A DNA stretch of 64,000 bases from NCBI GenBank assembly GCA_949987705.1, contig OX465281.1, positions 178,326,516 to 178,390,515 on the forward strand, in the 5' to 3' direction. The notes below the pieces were generated by a model. It was not told where the DNA came from and made no database searches. It saw nothing but the letters and a program-made list of their open reading frames with translations. This document shows, piece after piece, positions 11,187 through 22,867 of this stretch. This DNA is from Thereva unica (lineage: Eukaryota; Arthropoda; Insecta; Diptera; Therevidae). Positions within the stretch are counted from its first letter, which is position 1. Each line of letters opens with the position of its first letter. Made by a program: the position numbers and the translations under genes.

Positions 11187-11442
11187 ATGTATGTACATTC
11201 TACTGTGGGTAAAATCTTGTCCCACACTATACTATCAAGAATAAGAGAGGCAGTAGATCAAACGCTTAGAAGGCAGCAGGCCGGATTTAGGAAGGGCCGT
11301 TCATGTATAGATCACATCAACACCTTAAGAATAATAGTGGAACAGTCTACTGAATTCCGATCCCCCCTTTACCTTGCTTTTTAGAGGGCAACTGTTTCCG
11401 CCCTATGTCCCACGAGGGATTAAGGGGCACATAGATAGATAG
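11187..11442 (+). mobile_element. Internally deleted L-C LINE with ATAG-repeat tail
   Basis: 11187-11384 encodes the RT finger region (VGKILSHTILSRIREAVDQT, QQAGFRKGRSCIDHI). At about 11383 the sequence jumps directly to the L-C 3' end, which is near-identical to 9419-9460 (GGGCAACTGTTTCCGCCCTA). A tail of GATAGATAGATAG follows. The whole palm, thumb and C-terminus are therefore deleted. Short-repeat tails are usual for RTE-type elements. Confidence 0.75.
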
Positions 11443-14400
11443 ATAGATTTACAATTTATTTACTATACTGTGGAAATAACTAAATTTAGCTTGATTTTAT
11501 GATGACCATCAACCTAACTCCTTGTGAGAGCATGATTTATTAAGATATGTATTTTAATTTATCTCTCCCATTCCTCTTCATTGTATTTACACAAGCTCAA
11601 TTTGCTCTTCCACTTTGCGTTCGGTATGTAAACTCCCCTTAATATTTCAAGCTTCTTCACCGAAGTAAGTATCATACAATAACTGAAGTGCTCAGTTTTA
11701 GCTTTCTTGATTACTTCGTTGACGAGAACATTGAACAACGGTTATATTAAACACCCCTGTCTAACTGCTGGCATTGATTTTCAAAGATTGGCTGAGTTTA
11801 CCATGTCTCAAGTATTCTACATTCAACTATGCCGTATATTGATATAATAATAATTTTCAAAATTTTTGCAGGTAGGTGTAGTGGCAGGTTCAGAGATGTA
11901 TGATGTAGATGTGGGTTGTGGTATGTCCTAGTGGGCATTTGAGTTCCTTTTGGAGCAGCATATTGAGTAGTGTGACAATATTCATTAGCCATATGAATTA
12001 AGTACTGTAAACGGATGTAAAGTTGTAGACAAAATTGCTGTATTCAACCTGATTTTATTGACAAGAATGGAACAATATGATTTCGATAAACAAAAACTGT
12101 TCACTTGTTTGAATGGGGTATTTTATGATAAATTGCCTAAATGGTATTGAAACTTGATGGCTGTACCACTAAAATATCTCAGAAACTTCTGATTTGGCTA
12201 CAAAATATTTGTATATATTTTTTAATGTAAACGGCTAAAGATTAGCGGAAAGCCTTTTTGTTCTGTTCTGTTCTTATCTGGAGTGCAATGTTGAACCACA
12301 GCTTTAGTCGCTGCAAATATGGAAGACATCATACAAAGTGTGTACTTGAAAACTGTTCTCTATTTTATAGTGTGATGATAGCGTGATACTGGAAAAATCG
12401 GAAGATTATTATTGAATTTCAAGAAATTTTTGTTTTAAAAGAGTGAATTTTTATTTTTTTAAAGGCACAGATCCTAATTAAGCCATTGATTTTAATTTAC
12501 TCTTTTCACTGAAATATTGCAAAAATAGTGCCCTATCAACACATATGTATATATGTATTTTCAGCCAAAAAACGTCTACACCCTCCGAATCATTGATTCT
12601 TGATTTTAATAATAAAGTACATTTTTTTCTCTTGGTAATCAATCTGATGTATTCGTTTACGGATGCCTTCCGATAAACACACAAATCTAGGAAGAAGCCA
12701 ATATAAAATATTATGATTACAGAACATACTCACATCAGAAGGAATTTACGTGATTTGAGGTAAAAAAAACTCTCCAGTTGAAGGTTCGAGTTTTTTATTT
12801 ATTTTGGTGCCAAACGTAAACCAGACAGCAGCAAAACTCTTGAAAAGCATACGTGATTTTTTTATTTACATTTAGAATATCCCAATTTTCCTCAACTATG
12901 ATTTAGGATAGCCTTCAGCTTTTGACCTTGTACGAACATAAAACGTTCCCATTTTCCCCCGAAGTGAATTTTCTCTGTTGAAATTTCTTCTGTTGCTGGT
13001 GGTGGGATTTTTTTTTCTAGCCATGATATCACAGTGCTAGCCCAATCCATGATTGATGATCTAAAAATAATTAACTACGGATTTGTGATGGAGAGAAAAA
13101 TATAAAATCACCAATGGGCATGTTTCTTGTAGTATATATCCGTTGGCCGTTTTATTAATTGGGAGTTATTTTTCTAAAAACGTGTTTCCGATGTGGCTAT
13201 TTACCTGTGTATGGTAGAAAGAAAAAATATGCGAAAGGAAAACTTTTTGGTTAAAAGCTAAGGAAACACCGTGAGGCAACATGTTGAAAAATATGGGCAA
13301 ATTGCCAGGGACCAAGCTGACAAAACTTTTATTCGAATAACGACTCTGCGACGACAACGACGGGAAGAAAGTCTAAATTTACTGAACCAGAAGTTCAAGT
13401 AAATGGACCCAAAAAAAAACATACATATATATGTATATATTTATTTTTTTTATGTAAAATAGAATTTTTCGCTCGAAAAAGCTCTTTTAGTTAGCGTTGA
13501 AATTTTCAAAGTGAAACTTCTATTTATCTTCTAACATTTTTGTCGTAAGTAAGATTTTAATTGAAGATCTCGCCAAGCGTCGCGAAGTTTCACTTCCCAT
13601 TTTCTTCTGTTTTTACTGCTTGAAAATATCTTTGACATTTGGGGACAAGTGTACTGAAAAATGATATTATTTACCTTTTTTTTTAATTTTTCAAAGTAAG
13701 AAATGGTCGAAGACGATTTAAGATAATTTTAAAAATGCTGTAAAAATTTATTTAATGTGTGAATAATAATGGAAATTTTTGCATATGAGCATTATAATTT
13801 TTTTTTTCGTAATTTTTGCGTGGGGCCTGAACTTTTTGTTTGGTTCAGTTCATTTTTGCAATCTATTTTCAACATTCACAATAAGATATAGGGTATTGAA
13901 CTGAATTTTAAAATTATGACTAAGCACAGAAACACAGAACTCTTATTTTTATATTTAACTTATCAAAATGAATTTTGATATTGTAATCAAATGTATGAAG
14001 GTTTAAATATAAATTGCTTCAATGTAGAAGGGATTTGTTGTTTGTTCATCTAAGATTTTTGTCACGATTAGAGTGAACAGTTTTCATCATCTTTATAAAT
14101 GTATTCTTTGATAGGATGCATCAAAAGTTACTTATAAGTTTGGGTATTCAACTTAAATCTTTATTTTAAATTATGAACCAAATTATAATTATTTAGTTCT
14201 TCGAAATATTATCCATAATTATCTGGCGTTTATTTTTCGCAGTTTCTAGTAAACTGTGGATTCTTAAACGAAAGAACGATGACGGGGCTAGAGAGATATA
14301 ACTGATTTCATGTAAAACAATAAACAACCATCCCTTTGACCCTTCAAGCACCGACCACTCAAACCCTCCCCTCTCTCGTCGGCCCACCCCACCACGCCAC

Positions 14401-14799
14401 ATCCTATGGATTTTTCTGATTACTGAATTACCACGTAAGCAACCAATGACACTCCAACCTCTGACCCCCATGTAGATCAGAAGTCTTCCCTCTCTCTCCC
14501 CACTCGTCCCCCACCATTACCACCCCCAACTTCAAACCTATTCCCCAATACTGCCCGGAAGAAGATTGGGAATGGATTTAACTGATTATGAGTATTGACT
14601 AACCAATATCTTTTTACTCTCAGACAACTATTACCCCCGAGTCTCAATTACTCCGCGACATTTACCACCTTTCATAACACACGCCCTTCTCCCAATATTC
14701 ATTGTGTTAAATAAATTAATAATATTAAATAAATTGTTTTACATTCAGAAATCAGTTTTATTCCCCTAGCCCATAGTGATTGTTTTTTGGGGAAGGAGG
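11443..14799. other. Long unassigned stretch; one MITE terminus and a C-rich tract
   Basis: No gene recognised in 3.3 kb. 11602-11639 matches the right terminus of the MITE at 61318-61795 (ATGTAAACTCC...CTTAA). 14330-14560 is unusually pyrimidine/C-rich against the AT-rich background. Short ORFs (11798, 12478, 13166, 14193, all minus) show no motif. A short AT-rich palindromic run lies near 13420. Confidence 0.4.
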
Positions 14800-15058
14800 A
14801 GTGATGAGGCTCTGTGCCCAATACAGGCAGGTGAAAATCCAGACGCGAGTTGAATCTGACATGCGCTTGGAGGAACGGCGAAGGGCCAGGGGAGGCTATG
14901 ACAGAAAGAATCAGGAATGAAAAGGGGGAAGAAGAAAGAAGGAAAATTATGAAGGTAAGGAAAGTGGGAAAGGCGAAGAACCGTGGTGCTGCCAGAATTC
15001 GAACGCGGGACTTCTGAGATGGTAGCCAGGTGCCTGACCCCTAGACTACCGAGGCCCC
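14800..15058 (-). mobile_element. SINE copy, 5' part (tRNA head plus body)
   Basis: Antisense copy of the SINE at 4740-5194. On the minus strand it starts with the tRNA-like head (15058 down to about 14985, GGCCTCGGTAGTCTAGGGGT) and continues through the pyrimidine-rich part. It reaches the CAAGCGCATGTC segment and the start of the hairpin near 14830, where it ends. The B-box is eroded (GTTCGAATTC). It abuts an L-D fragment at 15066. Confidence 0.8.
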
Positions 15059-15065
15059 CGAACTT

Positions 15066-15645
15066 GGACTAGAAGCAAGCATACGACTCTATAGACAGAT
15101 GGAAACTCATAGAAATTCGAATGAATCTAAGAATACCCTCAAAGCTGACAAGATTGATAAACTCGCTCACAGATGAATTTAAAAACACACCGGGATTAAA
15201 ACAAGGGGACGGATTAGTTTTTATTCTATTTAACTTGACGCTAGAATGGAAGAGAAGAACAAATATAGCAAGGAAGGTAGGACGATCGCATCAGATGAAG
15301 AAAAAGAAGTAAAAATAAATACGAACAAAAGCGAAGTTATGATACAGTGCCGATCACAAAATACCAAGAAAATCTTTATATCGATAATTACAATATAGAA
15401 ATATTAGATAAATTCATTTAAGTACTAATAAAAATGAGAAACAAAAGGAAATAGGTATGCAGGATATATTTCGAGAATGGACGAAACAAGGATACCAAAA
15501 AATAGTATTACCGAAAAAAAGATGGAAGGACGCAGTAACACCAGACGTAGGTTTGTTTCTAGGAAACCGTAACTGGATACAAGCCGCTAGAAATTGGAGG
15601 AATTCTTTGGAGTATCATTATTTCGAAAACACAATTTCTTTCTAA
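15066..15645 (+). mobile_element. Decayed L-D LINE fragment (RT palm and C-terminus)
   Basis: 15066-15250 encodes KQAYDSIDRWKL, LRIPSKLTRLINS and LKQGDGLVFILFNLTLEW, matching L-D around motifs A and B of the RT palm. 15457-15645 encodes the L-D C-terminus (KKRWKDAVTPDVG, IQAARNWRNSLE). The region between, including YADD, is largely missing or scrambled. Non-functional. Confidence 0.75.
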
Positions 15646-16009
15646 AAGAAGTCAGTAGTACTAATAACTATACTTTGAGCTTGTATCCAGCTCACGTTGA
15701 CGGCCAACATTTCATCTCGAGGATTTACTCCTTCCTGACTGAAGGCAATAGTCGTGCGCGTTTCTGGCGGCTTTGTTGCGTAGAGCATCTGTGTTTATTC
15801 TAACATTTTTCTTTCTTTCAGTAAACTCTCGGATGCTCGGAGTACCACAGTAGCCAAGTGATTCGAGGGCACTCTTAGCAAACGCTATTTATTTCTAGAC
15901 TTTTAAACAGATTCAACAGTCTACCTAAAGATTTGTCACTTAGACTTGTTTAGTTAAGCAAAGTTACTTCGACAGTGACAGAAAACACGAAGAAAACAGG
16001 CAGAAAACA
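15646..16009. other. Unassigned DNA
   Basis: No recognisable coding sequence or repeat beyond weak similarity of TGACTCTCGGAGCACC-like text to 53085. Confidence 0.35.
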
Positions 16010-16245
16010 TTAAAGGCATACTCGCCCTTCTCCAGACAGCCTGCAGAAGGGGTCCTTCGACCTTCCGATGCTCCATGGTTGATAACTTAGGGCGCAGTGT
16101 CCGGCGATCAGCCAAGTGGTGTTCTGATATCTCTTCTGCTTCGCCCAGGAATTCTCTGGCAGCGTACCGGGACGACCCTAAAAAACTACTTTGAGTTCAC
16201 AAGACCAGTTGTGGACCTCCAGTGCTCAGTGTATTTTATCATGAG
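16010..16245 (-). mobile_element. L-E LINE C-terminal fragment (post-RNase H region)
   Basis: Minus-strand translation gives YTEHWRSTTGL followed by AGHCALSYQPWSIGRSKDP. This matches the region downstream of the RNase H domain in I/LOA/R1-type LINEs, where the consensus is tGHc-lnyHLw-iG. A clearer copy is at 23800-24745. No RT remains here. Confidence 0.65.
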
Positions 16246-16591
16246 CCTGATTCACGAATACAAAGCCTTTTCTGTGCTGTAATACGCTTTAGCTCTCGAT
16301 TCCAGTTTGCACAAGAAAATCGTTGCGTTTGTATTCAACGGTTTGGCTTGGGCAAGCCAAAAAGTTTGGTAAATCCTTATTTTTACATATTACAACCCTC
16401 AACATGCGCATGACATCAAATGCGCAATAACTAATGGAGGTAATGTGCACTCATCATTTTCACACCCAGTTTATTTGCACAAATTGACTTGCGCCAGCCA
16501 GCTTGCATGTTATTTTTGCCGTTAAACAATATTGTTATTGATAAATATGTTACGAAGCAATAATGTCTAATTGAAAGATAACTTGCAATTA

Positions 16592-16837
16592 TCACAACAA
16601 TAAAAAACACATGGAATCGGAATAAATATACGAGCGCAAAGTATGAAGTTGTTGTACACCCTTTTTCAAACAACCACAAAGAAAATAGACTGGTGCTTTC
16701 ATCCCCAGTACATGAAAAGCCACATCTTTTGTTATCGAACATGCTCCAAATATGCCCTTCGAAAATGTCATAATTGATGCAGTGTGGGCAGTGACTCCAT
16801 TTGGCTGGGACCACAATCCAAAGTTATTGGACTGCAA
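16592..16837 (-). pseudogene. Tc1/mariner-type transposase relic
   Basis: The minus-strand frame (81 codons) contains LWSQPNGVTAHTASI, which resembles the conserved WFQQDGAtaHta block around the second catalytic aspartate of insect DD34-type transposases. Downstream, VYFLCGCLKKGVQ resembles the DyFLWGylK block. The aspartate of QQD is replaced by asparagine and the spacing is degraded. The call rests on motif resemblance only. TIRs were not found. Confidence 0.45.
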
Positions 16838-17623
16838 ACTGCCTCAAAAAGTCCACCCACACGACTTTAAAGTTTTAACATTTTTATTGTGTTTTATGAT
16901 AAATGTACGAAAATTTGTTTCGAAGTTATTTAACTAATTTGCAGAACTATAAAATATCAAAAATATTTAAAAGTAAAATTGCAAAGGTTTGCATTGCATC
17001 AACACAATAGTTTAATAATTGAATAATGAATTTTATTATTTCTTTAAATGATGATTTTATTTTCGAAAATTAAGAAAATCTTGCCAAGGTTTCACTTTTG
17101 CAATTTTCATAACACGATTTGTTAGCAACTTCGCAGGGCAGTTGACAAAAGAGGAATATCCCATTATGCTAATTACATTCACACCTTGTTATCTATTGAA
17201 CAGATGGTTGCATGTGATGAAAGGCCTTTGGCCTAACAATGATAACACCTTTTTATCGTAATTAATATCGTTTTTAACCTTATCACTCCGATATTTTTTC
17301 AAGCTTTCCAGAATACGCTTCTATTTTTCTGCCATGCATCGATATGGACTTTTAGTTAAACTATACATTCAATAATCAAAAGAATATGACATATAGATAT
17401 CCTGAAAGAAAAAAATAAAAGGATTATACATTTAACATTTAACATTAAGATTAACATTTAACAACTATACTAACTAACTAGGTTATTTTTTTACTGTTAA
17501 TTTTCCATTTTGTCTTTTTTTTCCTCCGTTTATTGTACTAATGTAAGAATCTTTCTTTGTACAAATATTGAAAATAAATAATAATAATAATGTAACATTT
17601 GATTTTCACTGTGATGGACAGTA
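16838..17623. other. Unassigned DNA
   Basis: Strongly AT-rich; a short AAT-rich run near 17578. Nothing else recognised. Confidence 0.4.
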
Positions 17624-18060
17624 TTTTTTTTTTTTTTTTTTTTATGTGAAAGTCTAAGCTCAGGTGTCACCCTTTGTACTACCAGTCCGTCATGTCGTAC
17701 ACGTCAACGTCGGGTGTCTGGTAGTAAGCTTAGCTCGAAGGATAGAGAAAGAATAAAAAGATTAAAGGGAGTCTGGGGGATACATGAGGAGGTGGAGATG
17801 AACCTTGCGTTTAAACTCTTGGGTGTTATATGAGTTTGGGAAAACTGACTGTGGAAGGTTGTTCCACAGTCGCGTTGTTCTCGAAAAGAACGAATTACTA
17901 AACTGGTGTGTGCGCGAAAATAAGGGCTGTAGATAGTGAGGATGAGCCGAATGGGCAAGTCTTGTGTTGCGGGAAAAACATCGCCGTGAAGGCAGGAGAT
18001 TATATATTTCGGTGGAACAGTCGTTATGGTAGATGCGGTAGAATTTTACCAGGGCTGCTA
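17624..18060 (-). mobile_element. L-A LINE, 5'-truncated, with poly(A)
   Basis: The poly-T run at 17624-17643 is the poly(A) tail read in reverse. The minus strand then matches the L-A 3' end (CCTGAGCTTAGACT) and the ORF2 C-terminal coding region (YHNDCSTEIYNLLP, NTRLAHSAHPH, RTTRLWNNLPQSVFPNSYN). In this copy the C-terminus is in one frame with its stop, showing how the frameshifted L-A at 29.9-33.1 kb should end. Everything upstream of about 18060 is missing. Confidence 0.85.
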
Positions 18061-18154
18061 CCAGTATGCACGTGAAGTGACGTTATGTCGCTTACCCATT
18101 ATTATATTCAAATCCCACATTTCCGCTTGCCCTTACGATATTTCCAAAAAACTG

Positions 18155-18360
18155 GTTGATCAATTCTGAGCCGATTGCTTCCGAGAAACAACGCGCTGGA
18201 ATGTTATGCCTCCTGAAACGAGTTGAATCTCATCAACGAACCCATGACATGCGCTTTGGTGGAGTGGGGAAGGACTAAGGAAGGCTATGGCAGGAGGAAT
18301 CAGGAATGTAAAGAGGGAAGAAGAAAGAAGGAATATTATGTAGGTGGGAACGTGGCTGAA
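18155..18360 (-). mobile_element. SINE copy, body with hairpin
   Basis: Antisense match to the SINE at 4740-5194 from the pyrimidine-rich part (TTCCTTCTTTCTTCTTCCC) to the hairpin (CTCGTTTCAGGAGGCATAAC). The tRNA head is missing. The hairpin is kept with one mismatch and one possible wobble pair. It lies about 100 bp from an antisense L-A end, so the two may have been part of one compound insertion. Confidence 0.8.
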
Positions 18361-18764
18361 AAAGGGAATCGCCAAGAAAAAATCCGGATATTTCAAAACG
18401 GTCCAGGGTTCCCACCAATTTAGGCGTTGCTATAGAACCCGTCAGTTCCGTTGACCGTCCTGCATGTAGGTATACATGTCCTACCAAGCGAAAAGCGAAG
18501 AGGAAGTCTTAGAAATTAAAAAAAAACCACAGCAAGGCTTGAACTTCATACCAAACTGAACATTGAATCTCATATCCAAAGTAGCATAAATCAGGATCCC
18601 CCAAGCACCCATGGCGCACCTAACGAAAGGACTATTCCTCCGTAGTGGAAGCGATAAAGGTTCGTGCTTATTTTAAAACCGATTTTAGAAATATTATGTC
18701 GATGACTTGTCAATATATGTAGTGTCTAGCTACTATACTAGATACTTACATACATAGTTACTTA
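18361..18764. other. Unassigned DNA
   Basis: No recognisable feature between the SINE body and the next LINE. Confidence 0.35.
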
Positions 18765-19475
18765 CATTCTTAAGCTTCTTTGATTCCTCATGGCACATAA
18801 GGCAGCCCTCCAGTGGACTACTTACCGCCACAACTCTCAGCTCCGCCCAGGATCTTCCAGTTGTGGCCTCTGTTCTCCTCCACGTTGTTGTAAGTCTTCG
18901 AACTCGACGACGTCGCAAAGTGTGACAAATCCAATTCCATTTCCTGCGCCATAGCTCTTCATTTGTAAATCTATCTGGTCAGCTGATTTTTAGAACATGT
19001 CTGTTGATGAAAACTTGCAGGCGCCTTGTGATGACTTGGCTGACTTTCCATGTTTCTCAACCATACACAAGAACTTCCTTAACAGGTTGAAAAGCCGCAA
19101 TTTGGTTTTAGTTGAGATAACGTCATATTCGAGACGCATGACTATGTGCTTCTTACTTTGTTTATTCTAGAGCTGAAGATTTCTTTTGCCCTTCCACTTT
19201 CGGTAATGTTACCGAGGTAACAGAATTCTTCTACCAATTCCACGCCACGCATATTCGTTCCTTACTATGAGAAAGACTAATGGAGAAGGTCTATCGTACC
19301 TCAAAATTGTCTAATAATTTTCCATTATAGAGTACTCTACACTGTTGTATAGAGTTATCATTTCTCCAGGCAATGTTATCGTAATGCGTGTCATACAACA
19401 GTGCTATTAACCGAGGACAATGCTTTTCATAGTCTATGAAGAGGTTTTTTACGAGTTTGATTCTAATATTCATTA
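18765..19475 (-). mobile_element. Decayed L-C LINE fragment
   Basis: On the minus strand, CRVLYNGKLLDNFEV (RT) is followed after a deletion by a broken version of RGVELVEEFCYLGNITE (thumb). The C-terminal TWRRTEATTGRSWAELRVV region and the L-C 3' end (GGAGGGCTGCCTTATGTGCC) follow. The YADD region is gone. Same family as 8480-9480. Confidence 0.75.
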
Positions 19476-21959
19476 AACTGCCTCAGAGTAAGTAAGAAGC
19501 ATATGCCTCCACAATGGACATATAATTTATATTTTAAATCTCACATCGCTTAGAAGTAAGAAATGTATCTCCAGTATGCATTGGAAATCAAATTGGATAT
19601 AGGTACAGTACAATTTACCATCATGTAAGAGACAAATGTACCTATTGCCTCGTGTAAGTCCGGCCCACATCTACAGTAGACGATTCTGTATATATATATA
19701 ATTATGTATATAATTAAAGGAAATTGGTGATATTTTACCAAAAAACACTAAATTTTTATGGACATTTGCCAAATATAAACGTAGTTGCAAAATTGTTACA
19801 CTAAAATGTAGCAGGTTAATGGAACACCTGCATATTTTGTTTACACCCATTCAGCTAGTATTTCCTAAAAAAATTTTAAAAAAATTGAAAGTTCGTGATA
19901 TTCTTCAAACAAGGAAGTTAAATACCATAAATGAACAACGTATCGATCAGATTAATTGGTAACAGCCGATACCTTTTGAAGATTTTAATTAATTGTGCAC
20001 ACTTCAATTTGAAAAGATAGATTACCATTTGTGCTTAAAATAATATGTAACTCGTTTCTTTATTGAAACCGTTCCACATATTTAAAGTCACTTTTCAGGT
20101 CCCGACTATGCCGACAGTACAAAACTGTTGAGTAGAGTAGTTTTGTTTAAAAATGACCTCGGCCGTGAAAACTGGTTTTATTGGCTTGAATTAGATAAAC
20201 ATGGAATGGAGTCATCGAAAATACACACAAAAATTTCGAGCTTAGATACAAAACTACAAAAGTCGTGTAACCCAGTTTATATGAAGAATATAATCGCTAA
20301 TTCGCAATCGAAAATTCAGTTATCGATAAAATTTCACCCTTTATATGTAAATATTTTTTCTTCATCAATTCGATTGGGTTTGATTACTTCATACTATCGA
20401 CACAATCCAAGCGAAAATTCATTAAAAATGGTAATTTGGTTTGGTGCGGCGTGTATTTTTCTGGTTTCAACATTCCACCATAATTCACTTGAAGTGTTCG
20501 ACTGACCTAAAGAGGCGAAGCTCTCTGTACAGTTCATTGACACCCCCCACAGGTAACAGTGGTGCTAATAATATTTTCACGCAAGACATGCGCGACAGGT
20601 TGCTCGTCGATCGGGCTGGTTTTACCGTCCGGCTGCCGAGAGAAGATGCACTGGGCAATCACACTTTTCTTAAGGGAACAAATATCACCGGTGGAATTTT
20701 TTTGACTAATCAAACATCGACCAGACGAACACTCTCTAAATGACCGCTAGATATGACAATAAAGCATGCTTTTATCACCACCTCTCGAACGCTCAGATTT
20801 TATGGTGGCGAAAAGAAAGCCTAATAAAAAAGATAAAGATTAACTTTCGCAGCTACACCTGAAACTGACACCACTCTGGGCACATACACAGCAGCAGTGT
20901 CTTGTACAGGCACGAGTTTACCTTTACGTACAGGTATGTGAATAGTCCCGTATGTAAATTTACCTTCCTATTTAGAAAGATTTGCGGTCTTTTACGCTTT
21001 GATTTGTTGTTGTTCTTCTTTTTTTTTATAGTACAGTGCGCGGAAGTCGCCATATCGACGAACCAACATTTTACCATACCTGCCGTAGGTGGGAAAGAGC
21101 TTCAGCCATTATTAAAAGCGTAAATAAGCCAGTCATGTAATCGCTGTAATATCGCACATTAAAGGCACTTGTGGTTTATCGACTTTTACTCTGATTTGTT
21201 CGCAATGTTGTTTTTTTTGCGCAAACCGTTTCTAATCAAACACGACTGACGACATGAGGATAGAGTCAAGTGCGGAACACACTGACAAGAACTAGAAATA
21301 CAGAGCAGAAGCAGAAATACATGACTAATAAAACACACCCACATTTTATAGGGGGAAAATAAATTTTTCTTTAACGAGGAAATTAAAAACTCTTTAATTG
21401 ACAGAAAAATGTCAGAATTTTAAAAGTATGAACGAACTTTTTCTGACAAACATTCATCAATCACTTGTTTTCTCGGAACATTTTTCTTCTTAGGCCTAAG
21501 GAGTTAATTAACTCGGAAATTGTCTTTTCTGGAAATATTTTTACTTGTTTAAAGGAAGGAGACTTTTTCATGTGAAATAAGATAAATTTGAGTTTTTCCA
21601 TTTGACAAATTTTTTCCAAGTTGTGAAAGTATGCCCCTCGATGATTTGAGGTTGTAAGCATAAATAAGGATTTTCAATATATCGAATGAATAATTGCAAG
21701 GATTTATTCAAAATCCGAGATATTCTTAACATACTTAAACATCAACCTTGGTAGCCCAAACAAGTACAATTTGACAAGTCAGTCCCAACCTTTCCGCGTT
21801 CGCATCGCGTCAAATAACTTGAGTTTAGCTTTTACGCGGGCACGGCGCGGACACGGTGCAGATATGTGTGTCCCGCCCTTTAACCAGTTAATAATAGGAT
21901 TCCAAAGTTTCGCTTAGGTCATGTCTTCGGCTAACGGGCGGTGAATCACCTTGTTCACT
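19476..21959. other. Unassigned DNA with two orphan plus-strand frames
   Basis: Two overlapping plus-strand frames stand out. 20128-20505 (125 codons) and 20441-20743 (100 codons, the second half less AT-rich, with DMRDRLLVDRAGFTVRLPRE) show no family I recognise. A CCCCCCACAG tract at 20543 could be a splice acceptor. They could be host exons or transposon pieces; evidence is insufficient. The rest is AT-rich and featureless. Confidence 0.3.
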
Positions 21960-22297
21960 TGGTAATCTGTTACTGCCTGCTGCACAGCCGGCTGGTTAGC
22001 AGGATTCACTCGTTTTAAAGGGCATAACACTCCGACGAGGCTGTTTCCCGCTAACCACGAGGATGGTGGCTCAACTGGATGCTTAAAAAAAATAAACCCA
22101 TACAACATCAAGACTTCAAACGGCAAGCTCACTGCTTCCTCCTCATGCATCCTCCAGGCCACTCTTAACCTATCATATCCTTTTTATATATTTCAGATCA
22201 AGCTTACTACTAGACATTCCACCATGACTTGAACCATATGACGGACTAGTGACACAAAGGGTGATTCCTGAGCTTGACCATGCCACATAAAAAAAAA
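21960..22297 (+). mobile_element. Internally deleted L-A derivative: 5' hairpin fused to 3' end
   Basis: The 5' part has the L-A hairpin (21994-22056; arms GGTTAGC and GCTAACC around GGCATAACACTCC). At about 22095 it passes straight into the L-A 3' end: ACTTCAAACGG, then AAGCTTACTACTAGACATT, GAGCTTGACC and CACAT plus poly(A) to 22297. The entire endonuclease/RT region is missing, and there is no tRNA head. It looks like a non-autonomous LINE derivative that keeps only the two termini. Confidence 0.75.
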
Positions 22298-22337
22298 CAA
22301 TTTAAAGTATGGGAATTTTTAATAATGGCAAATATAA

Positions 22338-22765
22338 TACCTGTGACACACTATACTTTCATTATGATGGTAACTTTCATTATGATGGTTAAGGAAATGA
22401 TGGGGTGACACATTTACTTTCATTTGCATGTTTCATTTGTAAGTGACAAAAGATAAGATACTAACCGATTCTTTTGGCCACTATTGCTTTTTTTTCCTCG
22501 AGTTTTCCTGAGACATCGTTATTTTTGTACTACTTGGGCTCAGATTTGTTTGTTTGTTTTGAATTGACTGTTAAATTGTCAGTTTTAAGGAGAAAAGGGG
22601 AAATTTATTATAAAAATTAGTTTCCAGTTTTGCAACAGATGTCACTTATCCGAAATTACAGTCCAAATGAAGGTAAAATACTTTCATTTTGAACTTTCAT
22701 TATGATGGGGTTTTGCCGCGATAATGAAGGTTACTTTCATTATGATGGTATATGTGTCACAGGTA
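22338..22765. mobile_element. 428 bp TIR element with four 16 bp subterminal repeats
   Basis: The ends are TACCTGTGACACA and its inverse TGTGTCACAGGTA, flanked by TAA (22335-22337 and 22766-22768). A 5 bp ATAAT duplication is an alternative reading if the TIR starts at ACCTG. ACTTTCATTATGATGG occurs four times in the same orientation, at 22355, 22373, 22693 and 22733, two near each end. Such motifs are often transposase-binding sites. No coding capacity. Confidence 0.75.
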
Positions 22766-22867
22766 TAATTTTCGAATATTTTTTGATTAGGATTTTATAT
22801 TCCTATTTTCACCTATTTTTTCATAAGGATCTTCCTATCCATCCAATAGGGTTTCAGCTAAATTGAA

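Noticed and set aside
16431..16814. 127-codon minus-strand ORF
   Set aside because: It overlaps the transposase relic in another frame and has no motif of its own.
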